5,552 nucleotides of DNA from Flavobacteriales bacterium. GTDB lineage: Bacteria > Bacteroidota > Bacteroidia > Flavobacteriales > Flavobacteriaceae. The stretch covers positions 1 through 5,552 of the forward strand of contig WGAP01000018.1 in the NCBI GenBank assembly GCA_015494775.1, written 5' to 3'. This document shows, one piece after another, positions 1 through 4,711 of the stretch. Below the pieces are notes generated by a model. The model did no database searches. It had not been told where the DNA came from and saw only the letters and a list, made by a program, of their open reading frames with translations. Made by a program: the position numbers and the translations under genes. The stretch's first letter is position 1; each line of letters starts with the position of its first letter.

Positions 1-1
1 C

Positions 2-85
2 GTGATCGGCGGACAGCGTTTCGAGATTACCGATACCTATCGAGAGAATGTACGGGAGATATTGAAAGAATATTACATTATGTAA
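2..85 (+). CDS. C-terminal fragment of an unidentified protein
   Basis: Reading from base 2, an open frame runs 27 codons to a TAA at 83-85 and ends in residues ITDTYRENVREILKEYYIM. The start lies outside the window. The fragment is charged and helical-looking, with no motif I recognise, so I assign no function. Support for it being a real gene end is that a strong hairpin terminator begins three bases after the stop and that codon composition resembles the neighbouring genes. It is convergent with the cyd operon on the other strand. Confidence 0.6.
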   Translation: MIGGQRFEITDTYRENVREILKEYYIM

Positions 86-87
86 AA

Positions 88-115
88 AAAAGGCGGGCTT
101 TCGGGCCCGCCTTTT
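88..115. terminator. Bidirectional intrinsic terminator between convergent genes
   Basis: An 11-bp perfect stem (AAAAGGCGGGC at 88-98 with GCCCGCCTTTT at 105-115) closes a 6-base loop. On the minus strand the stem is followed by an unbroken T run (complement of the A run at 84-90), the classical signal for ending the cyd operon, whose last stop codon is at 119-121. On the plus strand the stem ends in TTTT and then GTTT, a weaker but usable tail for the gene ending at 85. One hairpin therefore appears to serve both convergent transcripts. Confidence 0.85.
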
Positions 116-118
116 GTT

Positions 119-229
119 TCACATGATTTTTTTTCGCTCGTATTTCCGTACTGACCATGCTGCAAACCAGTAGGTCAGTAGGATCATCAGGGGCCATGCC
201 AAATAATTCAATAATCCGTAGAGTGTCAT
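119..229 (-). CDS. Putative CydX-like small subunit of cytochrome bd oxidase
   Basis: This is a 36-residue frame starting at the ATG at 229-227, 20 bases after the cydB stop, and ending just before the operon terminator. It begins MTLYGLLNYLAWPLMILL, has one hydrophobic helix of about 20 residues (roughly 5-26), and ends in a basic tail (VRKYERKKIM). This size, single membrane span, aromatic-rich start and place directly after cydB are the features of CydX/CbdX-type subunits, which in other bacteria bind CydA and stabilise its hemes. Residue identity to E. coli CydX is slight, so the function rests mainly on position and topology. The frame stays open upstream into cydB, but that part lacks membrane character and would overlap cydB by 73 bases, so the internal ATG is preferred. 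No Shine-Dalgarno motif is present; the leader is A-rich. Confidence 0.6.
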   Translation of the reverse strand: MTLYGLLNYLAWPLMILLTYWFAAWSVRKYERKKIM

Positions 230-249
230 AGCGATTTGTTTTTTTTTGA

Positions 250-1428
250 TTAATAAACGTGTTCTTCGGTTTTCAATTCCGCCGTATCGATTTTTGTTTT
301 GTCCAGTGTTTTCCAAGCCCAAATCATGTATGCCGCCACAAAGGGTACAAGCAAGGAAACATAGGACATCACCACCAGGGTAAAACGGCTGGAAGAGCTA
401 TTGGCTATGGTGAGCGAACTTTGCCAGTCCAGATTGGACGGATAGAATGGACTTCCGGTCAATCCGGCCCAGAGCAAAATGCCCATCACGGCCAATACCG
501 TTCCTGCACCCAACCATCCGAAGGCGCGACTCGTATCGCGGAACAGCGCCACATAAAATCCGTAGAGCACCAAAACAACTCCGATCAACAGGATTATGAG
601 TACAACGGGGTGTTCCATCAAATGGCGGGCATATATGGCCCCGGCCCTGTATATTTTGCCGTCGGCGCCTACACCAAATCCGTTATAGAACAAAATACCG
701 GCCAACCAAGTAAGGAAAAATACCAAAAAGGCCGGAACGGTACGTCGAAGGCATTTTTTTGCCTTGGTTACCAGTTGCTCGTCTTTGACCATGCGAATAA
801 CATAGAGCAAAGCCAAATTACGCACCAGGCAAAAAACGGCCAATCCCAAGGCAATATTCCACAAAAAGGCGGCCCCGTCCGTGTTCCAAAGAGCTTCGAG
901 CCCATGCCAAGCGGTTCCCCAACGTGAAATAACCACACTTTGGCTTGTACCCATGCGTACCAAGGCCTCTTTTTGCACCGTAAACGGACTGCCCGTAAAA
1001 AAGGTGGAAACGGCAATGCCTATCAGCAAAGGGGCAATGATGCCGTTGAGCACCAGGAAAAATTCATAGGTTCGGGTGCCCAGGACTTTTTTATCCCTGC
1101 GCCTGAATTCATAGGAAACCGCTTGAACGATAAAGGCGAACAGAATGATCATCCATACCCAATAGGCACCACCAAAGCTGGTGGAATAAAACAATGGGAA
1201 CGATGCAAATAATGCGCCGCCGAATACAACCAAGGTCGTAAAGGTCATTTCCCATTTGTGTCCGAACAGATTGATAAGCACGGTTTTTTGGTCTTCGTTC
1301 TCCGCCAATTTGGGAAACAGGGTTTGTCCGCCTTGGACCAACATCAGGAAAACTAATATTCCGCCAATGACGGATACCAATATCCACCAATAAACTTGTA
1401 ATGAGTGATATGACATTGCTTCAAACAT
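250..1428 (-). CDS. cydB: Cytochrome bd quinol oxidase subunit II
   Basis: This 392-residue membrane protein is the second subunit of cytochrome bd oxidase, which oxidises quinol and reduces oxygen to water in the inner membrane without pumping protons. CydB carries no heme in the well-studied enzymes and forms a pseudosymmetric dimer with CydA. The sequence has about nine hydrophobic spans, the N-terminal segment YWWILVSVIGGILVFLMLVQGGQT (13-36, abbreviated by key residues W14, W15, G33, G34), W59-E60, the SYEFR motif at 105-109, and the C-terminal NSSSSRFTL signature at 343-351. Length is normal for the family. I start it at the ATG at 1428-1426 (MFEAMSYHSLQ); a TTG three codons upstream would also keep the frame, but MFE is the usual start in this group. 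It begins 19 bases after the cydA stop and has no Shine-Dalgarno motif. Confidence 0.96.
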   Translation of the reverse strand: MFEAMSYHSLQVYWWILVSVIGGILVFLMLVQGGQTLFPKLAENEDQKTVLINLFGHKWEMTFTTLVVFGGALFASFPLFYSTSFGGAYWVWMIILFAFIVQAVSYEFRRRDKKVLGTRTYEFFLVLNGIIAPLLIGIAVSTFFTGSPFTVQKEALVRMGTSQSVVISRWGTAWHGLEALWNTDGAAFLWNIALGLAVFCLVRNLALLYVIRMVKDEQLVTKAKKCLRRTVPAFLVFFLTWLAGILFYNGFGVGADGKIYRAGAIYARHLMEHPVVLIILLIGVVLVLYGFYVALFRDTSRAFGWLGAGTVLAVMGILLWAGLTGSPFYPSNLDWQSSLTIANSSSSRFTLVVMSYVSLLVPFVAAYMIWAWKTLDKTKIDTAELKTEEHVY

Positions 1429-1447
1429 GATTGACAATTTTTTTAAG

Positions 1448-3016
1448 TTAATGATCGAAACCTTTGCGAATAGCGCCGGTCATGATTTTGATTTCGGCAA
1501 TCAAAAGGGCCGTAAAAACCACAAAGAACAAGAAAAAGGTGATAATCACGCCCGAACTTTCGATGTGCGATACCGCCACTTGGGCCGGCATTAAGTCCTG
1601 AATTACCCATGGTTGACGTCCGGCTTCGGCCACCACCCAACCCAATTCCTGGGCGATGAAGCCCAACGGGAAGCTGATGACCGCCAAGCGAAGCAAGGTC
1701 TTATTGGTTTCTAACTTGCGCTTGAACAAAGCATAATATAACCAAACGAACAATATCAGAAACCAAGTACCCAAAATAACCATGGTGTGGAAGGAGAAAA
1801 AGCTGATGGTAACCGGCGGTACCAGTGCCTCGGGATGATTTTCGTCGAAATAGCCATAGCCGAAATCCTTGAAGTGGGCTTTGAAAAGTTCCAATTGCTT
1901 GGCGGCTTCGTCATTATTACCCGCCTTTTTGGCCTTTTTGTAGGCCGCCAGGGCGTTAATGGCGATTTTTCCGCTACGAATTCGTTCCTTGTACGAAGGA
2001 ATACCCTCCTTATCATTTCCATAAACCAAATCCTTGACCCCGGGCACAAAGGCATGCGGGTCATTGAAGGCCAAAATCGACAGCCCGTAAGGAATTTCAA
2101 AACCTTTGATATGAACATCCAATTGGTCTTTGCCTTTAAGGTCATCGGCCATGGATTTGAGCAAACCACCTTTGCGCACATTGGGCGTTCCGATGGCTAT
2201 AAGCGGTGCACCACGCGACCCGCGTTGCAATCCTTCCATGGCGGCCAATTTCATGGGTTGGTAACGGGCCACTTGCTTGGCCGAACCGTCGCCGGTAACG
2301 ATGGTACCGATGATGGACAAAAGTCCGAACGCCGATGCCACCAATATGCTGTATTTGGCCTGTTCGCGATGACGCTTTTTGAGTAGATACCAGGCACTTA
2401 CGGCCACAACGAACAATGCCGAGAATGTGTAGGCCGAAAAAACCGTGTGTACAAATTTGTTCACCGATACCGGATTGAACAGCACATTGGCAAAACTGAG
2501 CATTTCGTTACGCATGGTGTCGGGATTGAAATGCATACCCACGGGATTTTGCATCCATCCGTTGGCCACCAATATCCACAAGGCCGACAAATTGGTTCCT
2601 ATGGCCGTGAGCCAGGTGGCCCACAAATGAACTTTGCGGCTCACCTTGTTCCAACCGAAAAACATAATGGCCACAAAAGTAGATTCCAGGAAAAATGCCA
2701 TAATACCTTCAATGGCCAAGGGTGCGCCGAATATATCACCCACAAACCACGAATAATTCGACCAGTTGGTTCCAAACTCAAATTCCAGGATAATACCCGT
2801 AGCCACGCCAATGGCAAAGTTGATGCCGAAAAGTTTCATCCAAAACTTTTCGATACGTAACCACTTTTCATCCCCGGTTTTGTAGTAAATGGTTTCCATA
2901 ATTGCCAAGATAAACGACAATCCCAGCGTCAAAGGGACGAAAATCCAGTGATACAAAGCCGTCAGCGCAAATTGCGCGCGCGACCAATCTACTGTTGCCC
3001 AGTGTGTTGCATTCAT
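1448..3016 (-). CDS. cydA: Cytochrome bd quinol oxidase subunit I
   Basis: This 522-residue heme-bearing subunit binds hemes b558, b595 and d and oxidises quinol at its periplasmic Q-loop. Expected ligands are present: H23 (E. coli H19), E103 and E111 (E99, E107; within APLAIEG and FFLEST), H190 (H186) and M412 (M393). The quinol-loop signature QPMKLAAMEG spans 253-262, with K256 and E261 matching E. coli K252 and E257. The conserved GWVVAEAGRQPW lies at 459-470. The stretch from K256 to M412 is about 15 residues longer than in E. coli, so the Q-loop is of the long type but its middle (about 280-400) is lysine-rich and divergent. By alignment, H410 stands where E. coli has R391. The gene follows the DUF4492 gene by 15 bases and precedes cydB by 19, so the subunits are presumably cotranscribed. 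Confidence 0.97.
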   Translation of the reverse strand: MNATHWATVDWSRAQFALTALYHWIFVPLTLGLSFILAIMETIYYKTGDEKWLRIEKFWMKLFGINFAIGVATGIILEFEFGTNWSNYSWFVGDIFGAPLAIEGIMAFFLESTFVAIMFFGWNKVSRKVHLWATWLTAIGTNLSALWILVANGWMQNPVGMHFNPDTMRNEMLSFANVLFNPVSVNKFVHTVFSAYTFSALFVVAVSAWYLLKKRHREQAKYSILVASAFGLLSIIGTIVTGDGSAKQVARYQPMKLAAMEGLQRGSRGAPLIAIGTPNVRKGGLLKSMADDLKGKDQLDVHIKGFEIPYGLSILAFNDPHAFVPGVKDLVYGNDKEGIPSYKERIRSGKIAINALAAYKKAKKAGNNDEAAKQLELFKAHFKDFGYGYFDENHPEALVPPVTISFFSFHTMVILGTWFLILFVWLYYALFKRKLETNKTLLRLAVISFPLGFIAQELGWVVAEAGRQPWVIQDLMPAQVAVSHIESSGVIITFFLFFVVFTALLIAEIKIMTGAIRKGFDH

Positions 3017-3031
3017 AATATTGAATTTTAT

Positions 3032-3244
3032 TTATTGATTTCCGGGTAAAAGGTTTTGTTCCACATATTGAATCCGCTCGCGATCGGAATGGAATTTTTC
3101 TTTCAAAATGTCGGGAAAAAAGAATACTTTCAGTACGGCGAACATGATGAACAGTTTAATCAGGATGATGAACCATAATTTTCGCCCGTCGGCCGAAAGA
3201 TTTCGAAAACCTTCGTAGTAAAAATTCCATATTTTCCGTAACAT
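3032..3244 (-). CDS. DUF4492 family small membrane protein
   Basis: This 70-residue protein has a short N-terminal amphipathic part containing FYYEGFRNLS (8-17), one membrane helix at about 23-43 (LWFIILIKLFIMFAVLKVFF) followed by a proline, and a charged soluble tail. The pattern matches DUF4492, a family known from Bacteroidota and Campylobacterota and typically encoded next to cydAB. No function has been established that I know of. As first gene of the operon, 15 bases ahead of cydA, it is likely to be an assembly factor or accessory subunit of the oxidase, but that is inference. The ATG at 3244-3242 is the first available start, and the leader before it is AT-rich with no Shine-Dalgarno motif. 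Confidence 0.88.
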   Translation of the reverse strand: MLRKIWNFYYEGFRNLSADGRKLWFIILIKLFIMFAVLKVFFFPDILKEKFHSDRERIQYVEQNLLPGNQ

Positions 3245-3323
3245 AATTCGTTAATTACAGGTATGCGAAGTACGTCAAAATGCATACCAAACCCATCTGA
3301 AAGCTATCAAAAAAATTTATACT

Positions 3324-3370
3324 AACTATTTTAATTTCAACTATATACAATAGTTTCATTATTTTGAAAC
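3324..3370. promoter_or_regulatory. Overlapping inverted repeats, candidate operator of the cyd operon
   Basis: AACTAT at 3339-3344 and ATAGTT at 3350-3355 form a perfect inverted repeat with a 5-base spacer, and an extra AACTAT half-site lies 15 bases away at 3324-3329. GTTTCA at 3353-3358 and TGAAAC at 3365-3370 form a second perfect repeat with a 6-base spacer that shares three bases with the first. They lie 95-126 bases upstream of the first operon start codon. Such symmetry fits a dimeric regulator, and cyd operons are commonly controlled by oxygen or redox sensors, but no known site was recognised. In DNA this AT-rich, 6-bp arms can arise by chance. Confidence 0.3.
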
Positions 3371-3443
3371 CGGCATTACCCAAAAAACTTTATTTGAATT
3401 TATTCTAAACAAAACATAAACACTTTTTTGGCTAATTCCTGCC

Positions 3444-3463
3444 AAAACGGCAAGGCCCGTTTT
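3444..3463. terminator. Small hairpin with T run, possible weak terminator
   Basis: AAAACGG at 3444-3450 pairs with CCGTTTT at 3457-3463 around a 6-base loop, and the plus strand continues with one more T before an A. The shape is terminator-like, but only three of the seven pairs are G-C and no plus-strand gene lies upstream to be ended. It could stop stray transcription leaving the GC-rich island towards the cyd operon, or mean nothing. Confidence 0.25.
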
Positions 3464-3540
3464 TATGTACATCTGACAATTAGTCAAGGAAAAAAATGGC
3501 GATTTTCGAAAAATAGCGGATATTTCTCATTATTTTTATT

Positions 3541-3720
3541 TGGGCGCCTCCCCGGACATCGCTTCGCGATGCCGGGGCCGCGTGCTCCGCTCCTATCTTG
3601 CTTGCATCCGGCGGTTTTTGTAGGGCCGGCGCCGTGGTCTCTTGCGCTGCGAGCCCCCGGCGCCGGCACAAAAACATACGCCGGCTGCTGCACAAGGATA
3701 CCACTGCGCCCGCTGGCGCG
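3541..3720 (+). repeat. Structured intergenic element, compact copy (possible RNA)
   Basis: Reading on the plus strand, GCGCC (3544-3548) pairs with GGCGC (3715-3719) as a closing stem. Inside it is a hairpin CCCCGG/CCGGGG plus CATCGC/GCGATG (3550-3577, one bulged A, TTC loop), then the single-stranded motif GCTCCGCTCCTATC. A long central stem follows: ATCTTG/CAAGGAT (3595-3600, 3693-3699), GCA/TGC, CCGGCG/CGCCGG, GTTTTTGT/ACAAAAAC and a 10-bp GCCGGCGCCG/CGGCGCCGGC (3625-3634, 3658-3667). Its 3' end GGATACCACT...CTGGCGCGG matches the end of the inverted copy at 3931 in 19 of 26 aligned bases with one gap. The order of closing stem, side hairpin, CCGCT motif and AT(C)CTT stem resembles an intergenic element I recall as common in Flavobacteriia. 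Whether it is transcribed RNA or a mobile DNA repeat cannot be told from one window. Confidence 0.5.
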
Positions 3721-3770
3721 GTAAAGTGCGGGGCGCCGGCGACTGAGCGGGTGTATTGAAGGCTCCGGCC

Positions 3771-3816
3771 GGTCATTTCGATACAATTTTTGCTACGCAA
3801 AAATCACTCAATGACC
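3771..3816 (+). repeat. Hairpin repeat unit with 8-bp apical stem
   Basis: Outer arms GGTCATT (3771-3777) and AATGACC (3810-3816) are perfectly complementary. Inside, ATTTTTGC (3786-3793) and GCAAAAAT (3797-3804) form a second perfect stem with a three-base TAC loop. The unpaired strands are TCGATACA on the left and CACTC on the right, and both strings recur in the inverted neighbouring unit, while the paired bases differ. That pattern, with loops kept and stems changed, argues for a structured repeat family rather than a simple duplication. Confidence 0.55.
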
Positions 3817-3825
3817 TCCAAAACA

Positions 3826-3869
3826 GGTGCCTGAGTGCTGCACCGAAGGTGCAGTGTATCGAAGGTGCC
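3826..3869 (-). repeat. Hairpin repeat unit, inverted copy
   Basis: On the minus strand it reads GGCACC, TTCGATACA, then CTGCACC-TTC-GGTGCAG (3854-3838, perfect 7-bp arms), then CACTCA and GGCACC. The internal strands match the unit at 3771-3816, but the apical stem has a wholly different sequence. Its outer arms pair at only four of six positions, so this copy is partly decayed. Confidence 0.5.
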
Positions 3870-4088
3870 GGCCGGTCAACACGGTCGCTCCGATAAAAAT
3901 CAACTCAAAATTAAGAACTCATAACTAAATCCGCGCCAGGGATGGGAGCGGTTATGCGCGGGCGGCGCGCCGCAGGCCTGCCGTGGCAGCGGGGCGACCA
4001 GCGGGGAGCCACGTCCGCCACGCTTGCAGGGCAAGAGCGGGCCGCCCGCGCATTTAAGCGGACAGCCCGGCGGGCGCCACGTGAGATC

Positions 4089-4129
4089 CTGCAAGCGAAA
4101 GGCCGCTCCGCCGGCCGAAGCGCTTGCAG
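4089..4129. other. Nested hairpin with an alternative pairing partner
   Basis: CTGCAAGCG (4089-4097) pairs over 9 bp with CGCTTGCAG (4121-4129), enclosing GGCCG/CGGCC (4101-4105, 4112-4116) across an AAA/GAAG internal loop. The same CGCTTGCAG occurs at 4021-4029, where pairing extends to 10 bp (4021-4030 with 4088-4097). The two pairings exclude each other, and the upstream one would form a pseudoknot with the 13-bp central stem. Confidence 0.45.
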
Positions 4130-4130
4130 C

Positions 4131-4206
4131 GGCCCCGCCGCGGCGCCGAAGGCGCCGGCGAATTGCCAAAGGCAAGTCGCGCGGGCATTCGCCCGCCGGC
4201 GGGGCC
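4131..4206. other. Three-armed cloverleaf-like fold
   Basis: GGCCCCGCCG (4131-4140) and CGGCGGGGCC (4197-4206) form a perfect 10-bp closing stem around three perfect hairpins in a row: CGGCGCC-GAA-GGCGCCG (4141-4157), TTGCC-AAA-GGCAA (4163-4175) and GCGGGC-ATTC-GCCCGC (4181-4196). The compact copy at 3541-3720 has a single hairpin in the corresponding place. It is not a tRNA: it lacks a 7-bp acceptor stem, a GTTCRA-type T loop and an anticodon arm. Confidence 0.55.
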
Positions 4207-4244
4207 CCGAATGTGAGCGCCCGGGCGCCCAAATAATAAATCAA

Positions 4245-4664
4245 TCAATCCCTTATACGCAAATCCAAGCGGAAACGGGTGCCGGAAATATGTACTTTAC
4301 ATTCGTCGAAATGCGGCGGTCCGAAATGAAACCCCGGCCGTCCCGAAAGTGCCAAAGGTTCCGACGGAATGCCCAACCAATTGCGGTCGATACGGCCGTT
4401 GCCGTTGGTATCCACATACACGGCAAAGGCATAGTCGCCGGGCGGTAATTCCAACTTAAACGGCTGGACATGGGCGGCGTTGAAACGCAAGCGCGCTACG
4501 GCTTTATCGGGATGCACCGGAAAATCTTCGGCATTGTCATACACATACACAAACACCGTTCCGTGCAGGCCTTCCAGTCCGTGAAGGTATAAATCCACCT
4601 TTACGTTCTTGGAGCCGGCAAGCAGGAATTGAAGCAAACCGATAAATAACACCATCCATTTCAT
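4245..4664 (-). CDS. DUF2141 family exported protein
   Basis: This 139-residue protein has an N-terminal signal peptide (1 to about 17, hydrophobic VLFIGLLQFLLAG, no lipobox cysteine) and a single DUF2141 domain. Family marks are the KVDLYLHGLEGLHGTVFVYVY strand region (key residues G29, G32, G35), LPPGDYAFAVYVDTNGNG with the acidic loop D85-N87-N89-D93, LGIPSEPLALS (97-107) and FGPPHFDECKVHI (114-126). The acidic loop resembles a calcium-binding loop, but metal binding is not established. Length is typical. The function of the family is unknown; periplasmic or outer-surface location is predicted. The start is the ATG at 4664-4662; a second Met three codons later would shorten the signal peptide only slightly. 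It is divergent from fabI, and a TAnnTTTG element lies 5 bases before its ATG. Confidence 0.9.
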   Translation of the reverse strand: MKWMVLFIGLLQFLLAGSKNVKVDLYLHGLEGLHGTVFVYVYDNAEDFPVHPDKAVARLRFNAAHVQPFKLELPPGDYAFAVYVDTNGNGRIDRNWLGIPSEPLALSGRPGFHFGPPHFDECKVHISGTRFRLDLRIRD

Positions 4665-4669
4665 AAGGG

Positions 4670-4677
4670 CAAAGATA
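4670..4677 (-). promoter_or_regulatory. -7 promoter element of the DUF2141 gene
   Basis: On the minus strand, TATCTTTG matches the Bacteroidota -7 consensus TAnnTTTG exactly and ends five bases before the ATG at 4664. If used, the transcript would be leaderless or carry a leader of only a few bases. No TTG is found at the usual -33 distance, which lowers confidence. Confidence 0.45.
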
Positions 4678-4703
4678 AGGCAAGGGGATTGAAAAAAGAT
4701 TAG

Positions 4704-4711
4704 TATTTTTG
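4704..4711 (+). promoter_or_regulatory. -7 promoter element of fabI
   Basis: TATTTTTG matches TAnnTTTG exactly and lies 19 bases ahead of the fabI ATG, predicting an A-rich leader of about 12-16 bases. A TTG at 4689-4691 is only 12 bases upstream of it, closer than the usual roughly 20, so the -33 element is not convincing. Confidence 0.5.

Larger units (their letters stand above)
3245..3535. other. AT-rich leader upstream of the cyd operon
   Basis: No gene is supported here. The 120 bases at 3301-3420 contain only 24 G or C, in sharp contrast to the GC-rich island starting near 3536. The cyd promoter must lie in this stretch, but I find no exact TAnnTTTG on the minus strand. The nearest is TATGTTTTG at 3418-3410, which has one extra base between TA and TTTG and a TTTG 24 bases upstream; I do not call it. 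Two inverted repeats (3339-3370) and a small hairpin (3444-3463) are listed separately. Confidence 0.5.
3741..3878. repeat. REP/BIME-like cluster of alternating hairpin repeats
   Basis: Three related units with the marks TTCGATAC (or its complement) and CACTCA (or TGAG) occur in alternating orientation: a degenerate minus-strand unit at 3741-3766, a plus-strand unit at 3771-3816 and a minus-strand unit at 3826-3869. A 25-base direct repeat results: 3751-3775 and 3854-3878 agree at 22 of 25 positions and each ends in CCGGCCGGTCA. Pairs of palindromic units in opposite orientation are what defines BIMEs built from REP sequences. There is no transposase nearby. The motif ordering CTGAG...TCGAAG resembles palindromes seen dispersed in Bacteroidota genomes, which I state from memory. 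Confidence 0.5.
3931..4231 (-). repeat. Structured intergenic element, enlarged copy (possible RNA)
   Basis: Read on the minus strand it starts TTTGGGCGCC next to the DUF2141 stop and ends CCCTGGCGCGG, like the compact copy. Closing stem: 4224-4228 with 3933-3937 (GCGCC/GGCGC). Side domain: 4217-4223 with 4071-4077 (7 bp), enclosing a hairpin at 4089-4129 and a cloverleaf-like fold at 4131-4206. Central stem: a perfect 13-bp pairing of 3954-3966 with 4041-4053. The CCGCT motif occurs on both sides of this stem (complements of AGCGG at 3947-3951 and 4057-4061), forming a near-symmetric internal loop. On the plus strand these flanks read CCAGGGATGGGAGCGG and AGCGGACAGCCCG. Because it lies on the same strand as DUF2141 and starts within 14 bases of that stop, it may form the 3' end of that mRNA; this is inference. 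Confidence 0.5.
3536..4236. repeat. GC-rich non-coding hairpin island bounded by 13-bp inverted repeats
   Basis: The island opens with TTATTTGGGCGCC (3536-3548) and closes with its exact reverse complement GGCGCCCAAATAA (4224-4236). Base composition changes abruptly at both borders; for example 62 of the 80 bases at 4121-4200 are G or C. Open frames inside run across both strands, overlap each other, and are dominated by Arg, Gly, Ala and Pro, as expected from GC-rich non-coding DNA. The content is two structured elements in opposite orientation (3541-3720 and 3931-4231) around a cluster of smaller hairpin repeats. No target-site duplication is evident outside the borders, so the inverted repeat is better explained by the outward-facing 5' ends of the two elements than by a single transposon. 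Confidence 0.6.

Noticed and set aside
1429..1437. TTG start giving a three-residue extension of CydB
   Set aside because: The ATG at 1428 gives the MFE start usual for the family, and the extension is not needed for the first membrane span.
259..2860. Plus-strand open frames of up to 222 codons opposite cydA and cydB
   Set aside because: They are antisense shadows of well-conserved genes and have no recognisable domain or leader.
3297..3310. An FNR-type site upstream of the cyd operon (minus-strand TTGAT)
   Set aside because: Only one half-site is present; the second half reads TTCAG instead of ATCAA after the four-base spacer.
3496..3516. A six-codon frame (MAIFEK) after a purine-rich stretch
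   Set aside because: It is too short to support, and no regulated gene follows it on the plus strand.
4131..4206. A tRNA, because of the cloverleaf shape and 76-base length
   Set aside because: The closing stem is 10 bp, there is no GTTCRA loop, no recognisable anticodon arm and no conserved tRNA bases.
3541..4236. Integron attC sites or a cassette array
   Set aside because: The hairpins lack the paired GTTRRRY/RYYYAAC core sites, and there is no cassette gene or integrase.
3536..4236. A single transposon or MITE defined by the 13-bp terminal inverted repeats
   Set aside because: No target-site duplication is seen, and the repeats are explained as the matching 5' ends of two opposed element copies. 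A mobile origin of each copy remains possible.
3428..4448. Several open frames of 60-170 codons inside the GC-rich island, on both strands
   Set aside because: They overlap one another in different frames, are rich in Arg, Gly, Ala and Pro, cross the hairpins and in one case run antisense into the DUF2141 gene. No domain is recognisable.
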